Below, one piece after another: positions 1 through 10,405 of a DNA stretch of 64,000 nt. Numbering within the stretch: the first letter of the stretch is position 1; every line of letters begins with the position of its first letter. Source of the DNA: Limnoperna fortunei (Eukaryota; Mollusca; Bivalvia; Mytilida; Modiolidae). The notes beneath the pieces are model-generated. The model was not told where the DNA came from. It searched no databases and saw only the letters and a list, made by a program, of their open reading frames with translations. The translations under genes and the position numbers were made by a program. Location: contig OX104111.1 in the NCBI GenBank assembly GCA_944474755.1, positions 96,638,805 to 96,702,804 on the forward strand, given 5' to 3'.

Positions 1-880
1 TAACTTGAAAACCATAACAGCTAGAGTGAAACTATAAATAGGAAAAATAATCAGCAATAAAAGCCCTACAATTCACTTATTTCGTCTGAAATTGTCAGAT
101 GACTCCTTATAGGAGTTGTTGCCTATAAATGGCAATTTGTTATGAAATTTTCTGTATTTGTCCTGTAACTTGAAACTATAATCGCTAGAGTGAAACTGTT
201 AAAAGCAAAAATGATCAGCAATACAAACCCTACAATTCACAGTATAAATCTGAAAATGTCAGTTGACTCCTGATAGGAGTTGTTGCCCTTAAATGGCAAT
301 TTTTTTTAAATGAAATTTTTCGTTTTTGTCCAGTGACTTGAAAACTTACAGCTAGAGTAAAACTATAAATAGCAAAAATGATCAGCAATAAAAGCCCTAC
401 AATTCACTTATTTGGTCTGAAATTGTCAGATGACTCCTTATAGGAGTTATTGCCCTTAAATAACAATTTTTTATGAAATTTTCCATTTTTGTCCTTTTAC
501 TTGAAAACTATAACAGCTAGCTTGAAACTGTAAATTGCACAAATGATCAGCAAAGCAAGGCCTACAAATCATTGCTTAGTCAAAAATTTCTGGATGACTC
601 TTTATAGGTGTTATTGCCCTTTAATTACAAATTAGGACAAATAATCAGTTTTTGTATTATAAATTAGTTTATAACACACCTAGAGTAAAACTGTAAATTT
701 CTAAATTACCCTAAAGGACAAGGTCTACAAATCATTTAATTTTCAGAAATTGTCTGATGGCACCTTATAGTTATTGTACTTAACCGATTTTTTTGAAGAA
801 ATGTTTAGTTTTTGCACAGCAACTTAAAAGCTATATTACAGCTAAACTGAAACTGTAAACTGCAAAAATGTATTGGGATC
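1..880. repeat. ~165-bp degenerate tandem repeat array
   Basis: About five and a half diverged copies of a ~165-bp unit can be aligned by eye. The segment 'cttgaaaactataacagcta' or variants recurs near 3, 166, 335, 500, 655 and 822, each followed by 'gtgaaactgtaaa..gcaaaaatgatcagcaa' type sequence and then 'tgactccttataggagtt'. The array is cut by the left edge, so its full length is unknown. There is no open reading frame. It resembles dispersed satellite-like repeats of bivalves; the family name is not known to me. Confidence 0.75.
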
Positions 881-920
881 CTCTAGTAATGAGAATCTAA
901 ATTATCTAAAGATTGAATTA

Positions 921-1853
921 TTATACCCCCCGCTTGAAAAGCGGGGGGTATATAGTGTTCATGGTGTCCGTCCGTCCTTCCGTCCGTCTGTCCGTCCGTT
1001 ACACTTTCTCTTATTTGCAACTCCTCCTACACCACTGAATGGAATTTGATGAAACTTGCACAGAATCTTTGTCACATAGTGCCATTGTGCAGGAGATATT
1101 TAACATTTTGATCGGAATGATATTTGGGGTTTCCCATAGAAAAACATGGACTTTGTCATTGACCTAAGGGGGTCCCTATCTCTTATGTGCAACTCCTCCT
1201 ACACCACTGAATGGAATTTAATGAAACTTACAAAGAATCCTTTTCACATAGTGCCATTGTGCAGGAGATATTTAACATTTTGATCGATATGATATTTGGG
1301 GTTTCCCATAGAAAAACATGGACATTGTCATTTACCTAAGGGGGTCCTCATCTCTTATGTGCAACTCCTCCTACACCACTGAATGCAATTTGTTGAAACT
1401 TACGCAGAATCCTTGTCACTTAGTGCCATTGTGCAGGAGATATTTATTATTTTGATCGGAATGATATTTGGGGTTTCCCATAGAAAAGCATGGACTTTGT
1501 CATGGACATAAGGGGATACCCATCTTTTATTTGCAACTCCTCCTACACCACTGAATGGAATTTGTTGAAACTTACACAGAATCTTGGTCACATATTGCCA
1601 TTGTGCACTGGATATTAAACATTTTGATCAGAATATTATTGGAGGTTTCCCTTAGAAAAACATGGACTTTGTCATTGACATAGGGGATGCCATTCTTTGG
1701 GGGATTGGGGAGGGTTACATGTTTTATCTGCAACTTCGCCTTCACGTTTAACATGTTTAACTAGATAAAGTTTCAATTTCATAATTAAGAACACCTGAAT
1801 TTTCAAAGTAATTGTGAAGCGGGGGGTATCAATGGTGAGCATTGCTCACAGGT
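921..1853 (+). mobile_element. pearl-like non-autonomous element with ~180-bp core tandem repeats
   Basis: The element opens with a short hairpin of the type TATACCCCCCGCTT..AAGCGGGGGGTATA (922-951), followed by a CCGT microsatellite (967-1000). It then has about four copies of a ~180-bp unit beginning 'cttatttgcaactcctccta' (near 1010, 1190, 1350, 1527). It ends with GCGGGGGGTATC and the mini-palindrome 'gtgagcattgctcac' (1836-1850). This layout (terminal hairpin, ACGG/CCGT microsatellite, core repeats) is that described for bivalve pearl elements, which are Helentron-related. A much shorter element with the same ends lies at 3463-3667. No transposase is encoded. Confidence 0.6.
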
Positions 1854-2386
1854 TTATTTATTTTTTTTTAATTTCCAAATGATGTTATTTTCATAAGAAG
1901 GGGGATTCCTAAGAGTAACCTTACTTTTCATACTCGATTAATGCCAAATGTCGAGATTTTCACCTTGAACTTTAACTTCCTCCCCTATTAATAATTTAGA
2001 GATATAAAGGAAAATTGCTGAACGTGCTGAATAGTTGTTAAACACCAACAAACAACACTATGAACACTATTAGTCCTATTAGGGTATGGCGAAATTGTTG
2101 TATAGTCAACAGAACTATGGCGTGTTGGATGCCCTTTTGTAGAAATTAATATCAAATAAATAAATTATATCCAGCTTTTGAAATATTCTTGATCTAAGAA
2201 AAAACCTTTAAATGTCCTTTAAATAATGAACGATATTTGAATTATTATTTTAACAATTATTTTAGAAGTGTACTTTAAAAACTATTATTCATGTTTCATT
2301 GAATTTTTACAGGCTGTACATGGATGGACATCATTTATAGTAAATTGAAGTATTCCAGAAATAAACTTTCTTTTGTTTCATTACAG
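1854..2386. other. non-coding stretch upstream of first visible GST-A exon
   Basis: It is AT-rich sequence without a supportable gene. Around 2017-2058 there is a degenerate copy of the 3' end of the local SINE ('gctgaa..gttaaacaccaacaaacaac'). The last bases (2365-2386) form a polypyrimidine tract and acceptor for the GST-A exon. I searched it by eye for the missing GST first exon (Met, Tyr-Phe-Asn/Asp, Gly-Arg-Ala-Glu) and did not find it. Confidence 0.5.
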
Positions 2387-2482
2387 GAACACCATACGGT
2401 CAATTGCCAGTTCTTGTTGTGGATAAAAAGACACAGATAAATCAGTCTGCTGCCATTAGTAGATATTTAGCAAGAGAATTTG
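2387..2482 (+). CDS. GST-A exon: thioredoxin-fold part of the glutathione site
   Basis: The acceptor is tttcattacag at 2376-2386 and the donor gtaaat starts at 2483. The exon starts with two bases of a split codon and reads TPYGQLPVL, then QSAAISRYLAREF, ending with the first base of a Gly codon. Its length of 96 bp compares with 93 bp in GST-B, a difference of one codon. Confidence 0.93.
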
Positions 2483-4482
2483 GTAAATATTGCTTTGTTG
2501 GTAGAACGTTGTTTGATTTGTTTGAACATTTCATTTTTTAGTTTTTTTTAAGATTTAAAGTTATTTTCACAACGTTGATACACTGTATAGAAAAAACATG
2601 AGGTGTATTATAATACAAGCAATTTTAGATATAGATTACCGAGATAGTCATAGGCAACTGACCACATGGTAATAAAAGTTATCATATTAATGCAGGTAAC
2701 TGACGATCCCTACCATGTGACTGGTGAATGTTGATCACATCCGTTCGGTAGTCGACGATTTCGCACGGCTCTTAACTTCAAAATAACATCATGGGAGGCA
2801 GTAGACTGACTTCATTTGTCTTTATGGCGTAAATATACGATTCTCGTTTTCATTTTCTATTCCGACTTTTGAAAATGAGAATTGGGAAATATTTGCGCCA
2901 TATGGACAGAAGAATTCGGTCTAGGTAGGACCCTAACGATTCTTGGTACGTAACTACAAAATGTTGATCACATCATGGTTGGCAACCGGAGACCTAATCC
3001 GAGAATCCTCTGCCGTCCAACGCTTTTTAAAGACTTTGGTGTGAGCGTGGGATGGCAGACGATTCCTGGACTACCGAAGTTCCTGGGCATAATCTGGTAC
3101 ACCAAGAATGATATTTTCCAGCTTGCAGTTACCCAATAGAAAAATAACCAGGCAATACCTGTTGATATATTGTTATATTGTAGGTTTATACGGCAAAAAC
3201 AACATGGAGAATACCAAGTGTGATATTGTCTTGGAAACTATTAATGACCTAACGACAGAGATGTTTAAATTTATGTTTGAAAAAGATGAAGCCAAAAAGG
3301 TAAGTTTGATAACAAAAAAAGCAGGACCCAGAACATTGATAAATAGACGAAAGCAGGGCCCAGAACTTTGATAAATAGACGAAAGCATGCAGGAACCCTT
3401 TCAGAACCCTTTCATTTATGCAAGATAAAACGCATCAATGTCTAGTCAAAGTGGATTATTATTATACCCCCGCTTTCCGTCCTTCCGTCCGCAACATTAA
3501 ACTCGTAACTGTTTTCTCAGCAACTACTTATCACATCCACTTGAAATGGACCATGTGGTCCTATATTGCGAGTACCTAATTCAGGTCTGTCGCATATCTA
3601 CTTCCTGTTTACCGACTTAGTCAATTCAATGGTAGGGGGTATACTGAGTGAGCAGTAGCTCACAGGTTCCTTGTTATTATTGGTGATCTTCACATCCGTG
3701 TGATGATAGAGGATGGTTGACAATAGCTATTAACCATTCCACAAAATATTCAAATATCATGTGCAAATCTTCAGTCCAGCAAATTATGTCATTTGTGTTT
3801 TGAATCACTAGCCCTGAATTTATACAATGTACTGTTTTCGTTACAGGCAAATTTATGCAAAGAATTTAAATCTACAGCAGTTCCTAAGTTTACGAAATTT
3901 ATTACTAAAACGTTGATTGATAATGGAGGCAAATTTCTAGTTGGATCTGAGGTACGTTAAACGAGTACAGAATCACAAATATAAAATACACATAAAAATA
4001 GAACATAAAATTCCGGAAACATACAGAACCGAATCTGGAAACATACATCTAACATTCTGTTCATCTATACAAATGGATACAAAAGATTTATTCAGCATCT
4101 TCCATTGTCTATTACAAAAACAAATTCATTATAAAGCCCAACACTTAACACTTGTGTGATGAAATGTTTAATATTATTTTCGAATACAAGTTAAGCCATC
4201 TTGTATGAGCTCAGTCTCGGGTGTTAATGAAAATACTAATTGTTTTTTTTTTTTAACTCAGAACATATTTAAACTCATTTAATATTAATCCTATTTCGTA
4301 TATTTCAGCTTACCATTGCGGATATTGCATTGTTTGACACCTTAGATAAAATTACATCATATCCAGCACTAGGTGATGCTTGTTTGAAAGACTGTTCAGA
4401 TCTAAAAGCTCACTTCCAGAAAGTGAAAACACTTCCAAAAATACAAAAGTATTTGGAGAAACGTCCCAAAACAGACTTTTAG
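2387..4482 (+). CDS. GST-A: sigma-class glutathione S-transferase, 3' four coding exons (partial)
   Basis: Cytosolic sigma-class GST, the family that includes haematopoietic prostaglandin D synthase and invertebrate detoxification GSTs. It conjugates or isomerises substrates with glutathione. Visible coding exons are 2387-2482, 3184-3299, 3847-3951 and 4309-4482 (stop TAG 4480-4482), all with AG/GT borders and compatible phases. They encode about 163 residues. The first of them carries the glutathione-site block TPYGQLPVLVV and the Gln-Ser pair of QSAAISRYLA. The later exons are the all-helical C-terminal domain with GGKFLVG and LTIADIALFD (the conserved N-capping Asp motif), ending EKRPKTDF. 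The N-terminal exon with the catalytic Tyr (~44 residues in GST-B) is not in the window or was missed. Introns hold a hairpin and a short pearl-like element. It reads in the opposite direction to GST-B and GST-C. Confidence 0.92.
2817..2910. repeat. imperfect hairpin in GST-A intron
   Basis: The left arm around 2819-2860 (tgtctttatggcgtaaatat, then ttctcgttttcattttc) is complementary to the right arm around 2870-2910 (gaaaatgagaatt, then atatttgcgccatatggaca). The loop is ~12 bases. No convincing flanking target duplication is visible. It is probably an old miniature inverted-repeat element. Confidence 0.55.
3184..3299 (+). CDS. GST-A exon: start of helical C-terminal domain
   Basis: The 116-bp exon reads LYGKNNMENTKCDIV then LETINDLTTEMFKF and ends at KDEAKK with donor gtaagt. 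Its length and phase equal the matching exons of GST-B (56010-56125) and GST-C (63385-63500). The shared ENTKCD and LETINDL strings put A closer to C than to B. Confidence 0.94.
3463..3667 (+). mobile_element. short pearl-like element without core repeats
   Basis: It begins TATACCCCCGCTTTCCGTCC with a CCGTCC microsatellite and ends GGGGGTATACTGAGTGAGCA followed by GTAGCTCACAGGT. These are the same ends as the longer element at 921-1853. The ~180-bp core repeat is absent, so this is an internally deleted relative ~205 bp long. It lies in a GST-A intron. Confidence 0.55.
3847..3951 (+). CDS. GST-A exon: helical domain
   Basis: The acceptor is tttcgttacag and the donor is gtacgt. This phase-0 exon of 105 bp reads ANLCKEFKSTAVPKF and ends with NGGKFLVGSE. 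It is the same length as exon 4 of GST-B and of GST-C. The GG-x-x-LVG turn is typical of sigma-class enzymes. Confidence 0.94.
4309..4482 (+). CDS. GST-A terminal exon
   Basis: The acceptor is tatttcag at 4301-4308. The exon reads LTIADIALFDTLDKI and ends with KYLEKRPKTDF and a TAG stop. T-I-A-D is the conserved N-capping box of the GST hydrophobic core. It is 174 bp against 168 bp in GST-B and GST-C. Confidence 0.94.
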   Translation, partial: LTIADIALFDTLDKITSYPALGDACLKDCSDLKAHFQKVKTLPKIQKYLEKRPKTDF

Positions 4483-4634
4483 ATTTTTTGTTATTGTTAT
4501 AAAATTATTTTATTATTAGTGTGTACTATACTGTAGAGAAATACTAATATTGGAATCTACAGAACCTTCAGAAAGGTTTCATGGTAGCACACATATATGC
4601 ATTCTCTATTTTTTGTGTTGAGAATTATTTAATT

Positions 4635-4640
4635 AATAAA
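4635..4640 (+). terminator. poly(A) signal of GST-A
   Basis: AATAAA lies 153 bases after the GST-A stop. A second AATAAA starts at 4659. Both fit a 3' UTR of ~150-200 bases. Confidence 0.6.
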
Positions 4641-4689
4641 TGTTGAAAATAGACTTATAATAAAATAAATATCTTTATACATGTAATGT

Positions 4690-5439
4690 TTATTACTATA
4701 ATTTATCCGACAGAGCCCAAGTTGCTGCAAAAATGTGCTGTGGATATTTAAAAGTATTGTGAATTTGTGATTCAAAATGATTTTAAAAAAGGAATTGTTT
4801 GTGTATGTATTTTTTTAAACCAATTTTGTCCGGCAGTTGGGTCCATATTGGATTTTATATTGGTACCATAATTTGATTTCATTATGAATTAGTATTGTAA
4901 ACTGTACTAAGCTCATACCACAAGGGCGTAACAATCCGTACGCATAAACGCATCTGGGCACATCGCGAAAAAGGATTTTTTTGCTCTTAGAAATCAGTTT
5001 TTCCTAGAAGGAGTTTAAGTGGCAGAAATACCAGAATGCGGGATTTTGTTTTGGGTATTATTAAAAGCTTCTTGGGGCCTTGAACTCCTTTCGTAAAAGA
5101 AAATCATCTTTTTTTGCGTACACTCATTTTGGGCTAGCTGCGCCACATACTAGAGTATTACTCCTCTGTTGGTCACCATCTTGGATTTTCAGCTAACACA
5201 CAAACTATAAACCAGCAGTTGATCTAGGTCACTGCTATAAAATATCAAATATCTTGTGAGAACAAAATTCAACTTTTAAGGGTCTTTGCAGACCTTGTCC
5301 CTAAACATACCAAGAAACGATAAATCTTACTGCACGGCTGGCAGCTTAGAAATTAATGGTGACTAATCGGGTTTATTTATATTAAATTTACCCGTTACAA
5401 GGCTTAAAAAACCCATTAACATAAATGATATATGTAATA
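4690..5439. other. intergenic, nothing recognised
   Basis: It is AT-rich sequence between the GST-A 3' UTR and the inverted-repeat complex. No coding frame with recognisable content and no clear terminal repeats were seen. The part 4915-5160 is noticeably less AT-rich and may be an old repeat fragment. Confidence 0.4.
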
Positions 5440-6362
5440 GCTTGATTTTAAACTCAATATCTAAAATGTGTTTCATATGCACAAAGGCTGGTGGAATGAA
5501 CCAAAAACCTATTGATACTAGATGGCAGATTGTCGTTTCTCGATGTTCGATATTTTTGTTATTACCTTCATGGCATACATGAAAATTATTGACTTACTAA
5601 CATTCGGGTTTAGTATAGTGTATATTTGCAACAAAATCATGATCAACATATTAAATACATGTACAAGTGGTTATGTACGAAAGTCATATAGGCTCACACT
5701 AAAAAAGGAGTGATTAATAGGTAGTTACGCAAGATTTATAAGTAACGAGCTAAATAATTCGTAATTATGAAATAAGATAAATTCTTATGTGGAATATATG
5801 TTGCAGCGAGCCACTTCTTTGTCGGAAAATGACACTTTTTGTAGATTTACACCATTCAAACAAACAAACATAATTACGAAATGTTATTTCAATTCTGGTT
5901 TCAACTCGATATTTAAAATGTGTTTCATATGCACAACGACTCATAAAAATTGTGACAGTTTTAAATTTTTGCAATTAAGGGACAGACCATTTAACTTGAA
6001 AGGGGGGCCTTGGTTTTTTGTTTTGGGTCCGCAGAGCGCGGAAAAAATATTTATTTTTTGAAGGCGTCGCCACAGAATATTTTTATATAGCAGAAATCCT
6101 TATTCAGAATTTTTTTTTTCTTACCCTCTGCTTCCAAATACATTATTTTCATAAAAAATCATTTTCAAAATATTTTTTTAGGAAAAAACCAAGGCCCCCC
6201 TGCAAGTTAAATGGTCGATAACATTTCATAGTTATGTTTGTTTGTTTGAATAGTGTAAATCTACAAAATGCCGAACATTGAGGAAACTGTCAAAAAAGAC
6301 ACTCAACAAATCAAATCCGAGAAATGACCATCTAGTATCAGTAGGTTTCTGGTTCATTCCAC
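5440..6362. repeat. composite inverted-repeat structure
   Basis: The right arm 6217-6362 is the reverse complement of two separated left-arm parts. These are about 5491-5545 (ggaatgaaccaaaaacctat) and about 5815-5897 (tgtagatttacaccattcaa, followed by repeated caaa). In addition, 5445-5490 and 5890-5935 are direct copies of each other, sharing aaaatgtgtttcatatgcac. It looks like a foldback element that was partly duplicated and then hit by the MITE at 5985-6216. Confidence 0.6.
5985..6216. mobile_element. MITE with ~35-bp terminal inverted repeats
   Basis: The ends are GACCATTTAACTTG, two variable positions, then GGGGGGCCTTGG and a T-run at 5985-6019, mirrored at 6182-6216 with about two mismatches. 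The element is 232 bp with an AT-rich interior and no coding capacity. No clean target duplication was seen. It sits inside the inverted-repeat complex. Confidence 0.75.
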
Positions 6363-7775
6363 TCTTGTATGTTTAAAAAAATTCAAGGACAAAGGGCTCG
6401 GTCAACGATAAACAGATTGAACTTAAAAATCTAAATTTTTATGAGCCCTCTCCGCCACCCGGGGACAGGGAAGCCAATGTACTGACATTTAAAAAAATAA
6501 TAAGACTTCATTTGCGAACACTTGTTCAACAGTATACACCTATACAGCTAGAACCTCTGTTATCACTCTGTGGACCCGGAAACATATTCAATGATTAATT
6601 CCACATATGATAACTTCCTCTCTTTTTTCTGATAGAGTTGGTCTCCTATAAATCATGATTAGTCATCATCTGCTTTGTTAATAAGACAAATTATACACTA
6701 CTGACATTACACATGCTTTATTTTAAAACACCGTCTGAAACGGATTTGTGGACATAAACAACACCAGGTAATTCACAAATAAAAGTGCTAAGGACAATTA
6801 TGACACCTTTCTGCAAGTTATATGCATCTTTGCAGGTGTATGTTTAGGTATAAGGGTTACAAAACTGCATTGTTTCAGGGAATTATAAATGAAAACAAAG
6901 TTAAGCAGTTTGTTGATTTCATAGTTTAATGAAACATATTTGTTCTACTTTTAGGGACAGAATAATGTCTTTGTGGTCATATATAATCAATGGGCAATAG
7001 AACAATTTAAGTGCTTAGCGTTTTTTTTTTTGTAGCTATATTGAACGCATGGTTTATTTGTTAATTCGACAAATGACAAAACTAAAATGTTTACAATGCG
7101 GTCTTTATTGAACATTATATCTGTATATTTTTTTTTGGTTTCGACGGACAAACACACTGAAGCACGCGCACAAATTTTAACGCACATAGACTGAACATAG
7201 TAAACCCCTGTCTCCTATGGGTATAAAACACAAACACACAAAGAATAACCAGAAGATATACATGAAGACGTGGTAAGAAATATCGTAAATAAAGTTAGAA
7301 TGACAAACACGTGACCAACATGAACAAACCATGTACAGATTCTTCGATGTCACATAAAATACTACATAAAGCCTCTGGTTTTAAATTTAAAAAATCGCAT
7401 CGTATACTAATTCAATAATAATACATGGTATTAATGAAAGTAATTAGGAATAGTCAGTGTTCAGTCACTTTCAATGCATGTCAAACAAAATGTCAATTCG
7501 TGTTAAACTAAAGCCTTAGTATTCTTAGTTATACATGTACTGTATTCTTTGTTTTCCATATTATGAATTGGACGCCCCCTATTCTGAATATCATGAGAAA
7601 AAATGCAAATTAAACGTTCTAGAAATATTTTCTCTACAACTTTATACCTTTTGAAACCTTTCCGCGCCTGACAAGTTAAATGCTTCATAAACTTGCATTG
7701 AACGTTTAATGACCAAAGAAAGAAAACAAAATCTATAATGTGCTGTTCTTAGATCACAGTGGCACTAATCTAATT
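6363..7775. other. intergenic, nothing recognised
   Basis: It is AT-rich DNA with a T-run (7021-7032) and no supportable gene. A small GC-rich patch at 6443-6468 (tccgccacccggggac) also occurs, on the other strand, in the LINE1 linker near 23713. It may be a scrap of such a LINE. Confidence 0.4.
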
Positions 7776-8637
7776 GATGTTGATGATGATTGATGGTTTT
7801 TGATGATTTTATTTCTCAAGACCCCATCAGGTATGTGAACAATAACTAATGAACAAATAACATTGAAAAAGAGATGAAGGATACATGTACAGTAAACATG
7901 AAATGTAAAAGTAATTAAGGTTGCAAGGTCTTGAAGGTACAATAAGTGGAAGATATTCAGATGTCATAAATGTACGAGAATAGCTATATTATATATCATC
8001 ATATTTAGTATACTAAAGACACGTGACTGAAGACAAAATAATTTTACAAAATTTAGCAACCGTGGACAAAGTATCTAAATCCGAATTAAACAATTCATAA
8101 AATTGTTCAGTATTATGATTTGCACAACAATAAAAGGGAATATATTTCTTTCTCCTTGTTTTAGAAAATGGACATTCAAACATATAATGGTACTCGTCAC
8201 CTAATTTTTTATAACTACAAAGATAACATATTCTATCATCTCTTACAACACCCCCAAAACGACTTTTTTCGATTTTTAGATGTAGATGTAGATGGTTCAT
8301 GAATCTATAATTACAAAATGCTTTTCTTAAATAATGTGAAAGTTCAAGTAAATATTTTTCAAGATGATGAGAACGTTTAAAAACTCTGTAGTTAAGACAT
8401 TTGGCAGAATCAGATGCATTTGTACATTGTTGTTTATATTGATCAAAAAGTTTCTGTTTAACATTACTAATGAAAGATGCAGAATTTGGTACATGTTGTG
8501 TTAACCAATACTCGAGAAAAACCACAATCATTTTATACAAACTTTGCGGTAGTATACATGTAAGTTGGTTAAGGTTTAATAAAAGTGTATTGGTAAAAAC
8601 TTGTTCCACTGTGTAATGTTGAAATGATTGTTCTGTA
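7776..8637 (-). mobile_element. 5'-truncated non-LTR retrotransposon, 3' end
   Basis: This is the C-terminal end of a LINE ORF2 plus 3' UTR on the minus strand. The 3' UTR ends in GAGAAATAAAATCATC followed by an (ATC)-rich tail (7776-7812), comparable to the end of LINE4 (GTGAAATAAAATGTTTCAA). Upstream it stops abruptly at 8637, where an inverted-repeat segment begins. It could be the missing 3' end of LINE1 (11391-25005), which is on the same strand and of a similar family, but about 1 kb of reverse transcriptase would be lost between them. Confidence 0.8.
8013..8609 (-). pseudogene. LINE ORF2 C-terminus with zinc-knuckle-like motif
   Basis: A 198-codon open frame contains KCLNYRVFK, then CYLCSYKKLGDEYHYMFEC, a Cys-x2-Cys-x8-His-x4-Cys arrangement typical of the far C-terminus of these non-LTR elements, and ends near KFCKIILSSV. 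LINE4 has the same arrangement (CYLC..LGDEFHYIFNC). It is not an independent gene: it continues upstream out of the truncated element without its own start. Confidence 0.85.
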
Positions 8638-8745
8638 TTGTGACATGTACAAAGTATATCTGATAATTTAAATTCATTTCACTAGCCATGTGAATTTCCA
8701 GATTGTAATGAAACGCCTTATTCTGTATCTATGACACAAACTCAA
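8638..8745 (-). repeat. ~103-bp segment, inverted copy at 10308-10405
   Basis: The sequence starting tgacatgtacaaagtatatc and ending ctgtatctatgacac is the reverse complement of 10308-10405. Only a few mismatches and a short indel separate them. One copy is just outside the MULE and the other lies inside it, between transposase and right inverted repeat. Confidence 0.8.
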
Positions 8746-9099
8746 AATGATTTCTCCTGAAATTAGGTTGAGAAACTCAGCATAAGTTAAGTTGAGCATT
8801 TGGCCCTATTTTCCAATGTGGTAAAAGCACAGCAAATTAGTTGAAGGAAACTGGGTGTAAAGCCATGCCATATAATTAGCAATGTGGGATGTTCTGGTTT
8901 AAACAGACAAAGATCTATTAGAAATAATGTTTTTATTGATGTTTATACTAATATTTCGCCAATTAATCACTTTTCAGCACTGTGGTTAGCAGCGCCGGTG
9001 CGTCAATAACTTTTCATCGAGGGAGGTTTACCTTTTTTGTTAGAAATTTTCCACGGTATCACTGACACACGTGCACCGACATTAACGATTATAGATAGT
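8746..9099. other. stretch between inverted segment and MULE
   Basis: It holds about 350 bp without recognisable coding or repeat structure. Confidence 0.4.
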
Positions 9100-9108
9100 G
9101 TCTATCGT
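9100..9108. other. target-site duplication, left (GTCTATCGT)
   Basis: This 9-bp sequence is repeated exactly at 11152-11160, immediately outside the two ends of the MULE. Nine base pairs is the usual MULE target duplication. Confidence 0.9.
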
Positions 9109-9654
9109 GGGAGACCCTAATCTGCGGAAGGGTGGAAAAACCGGAAGGGTTTTTTGGTATATTTTGCCTATAACTTTCGAACGGATAAACATATCGATGT
9201 AATTTAAACGGATTCTGAAAGATAATAACAATTTCTACATTATAAATATAAATTAATTTAAATTATCTTGATTTAAATTATTTAAAACTTGACCGGAAGG
9301 GTTTTCTCTACTAAAATTGAATACGATTTTTCAACTTTGGACTCAATTTGTAAAAACATGCAAAACTCCGGTCAAAATTGGTTAATATATTCCTCTAGTA
9401 AATTTTATAGCGAATCTATTGATATATAACTCACTTTTATTCATGAAAGGGAAAGTTGTCAAAAGTTGACCGGAAGGGTGGTCTGTTGGAGTATTGCGTA
9501 CAGTCAAATTTCAACTTTGGACTCAATTTGTAAAAACATGCAATAATCCGGTCAAAATTGGTTAATATATTCCTCTAGTAAATTTTATAGCAAATCCATT
9601 GATATATAACTCAATTTTATTCATGTAAGGGAAATTTGTCAAAAGTTGACCGGA

Positions 9655-10248
9655 AGGGTGGTCCGTTGGAGTATTGCGTAGGCGATTGTTATGTTTCTCC
9701 CGTTGTTTTATTTGAGGAATCTCTTTTAATACCTTTTTTAATTCATGAGAGAAAACATGCTTGGCACGAGAGTTTGTTTAATTTTCTTAAATTAAAAATA
9801 CCTAGGCTTGACAAAAAGAAAATTCCTTTCGTTCTTGTTTCCCAAATTGTCCAATTATGTTTTGTTGGAATCATTTAAAAGAAGACTTCAAATTTTGGCT
9901 GAAAGGGCGAGTGGTGTCCGACAACATAAAAGTGTTCATTGACCATTTTGATAAAATGCTTCACTCCGAGAGCGAAGATGAGTTTTCTAATTTAAAGATT
10001 AAATATACTTCAAAGTGCCCCCCCCCCCCGAAGTTTTAGAACATTATGACAAACAAATATCCCAGGCTATAATTAATCACTCAGGTAGATGGCTTATTGA
10101 AAAATATCCGGGCATGTATGATCCTTATTCGGGAATAACTAATAATCTTTCAGAAAGTATGAATGCTGTTTTAAAAAGAGAAAACGATTGGAAAGAACTT
10201 CCTGTAGATCTTTTAGCCTTAGGACTTTATTACATACAAAACCTTTAA
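9655..10248 (+). pseudogene. MULE transposase fragment, frameshifted
   Basis: Three adjoining frames read as one decayed protein. 9690-9840 gives IPFLIHERKHAWHESLFNFL and PRLDKKKIPFV. 9857-10018 gives FCWNHLKEDFKFWL then GRVVSDNIKVFIDHFDKML. After a poly-C frameshift at 10019-10028 it reads SGRWLIEKYPGMYDPYSGIT, then NNLSESMNAVLKR and DWKELPVDLLALGLYY. The order matches the MULE transposase core of invertebrate elements, and NNLSES-N may hold the third acidic catalytic residue. The stretch around 9840 where a catalytic Asp (TDGE-type motif) is expected is deleted. The first ~20 codons derive from the inverted repeat, not from transposase. Confidence 0.85.
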
Positions 10249-10307
10249 AATTTTGAAATATTAAGAGGCCGGTCTGGAGTTGGTAACTATCACTTGAAAA
10301 AAAAAAG

Positions 10308-10405
10308 AGTGTCATAGATACAGAATAAGGCGTTTCATTACAATCTGGAAATTCGCATGGCTAGTGCAATGAATTTAAATTATCAGATATACTTTGTACA
10401 TGTCA
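10308..10405 (+). repeat. inverted partner of 8638-8745 inside the MULE
   Basis: It begins gtgtcatagatacagaataa and ends actttgtacatgtca. It lies between the transposase remnant and the right inverted repeat. The two ends of the segment (GTGTCATAGATAC / GTGACATGTAC) are weakly complementary, so it might be a very small inserted element of its own. Confidence 0.75.

Noticed and set aside
3173..3388. 71-codon minus-strand frame opposite a GST-A exon
   Set aside because: It is the antisense shadow of a well-supported exon with correct splice borders; the frame has no domain of its own.
3941..4159. 72-codon plus-strand frame after a GST-A exon
   Set aside because: It starts in the exon end and runs through the donor site into the intron in another frame; the splice donor gtacgt and downstream exon are better supported.
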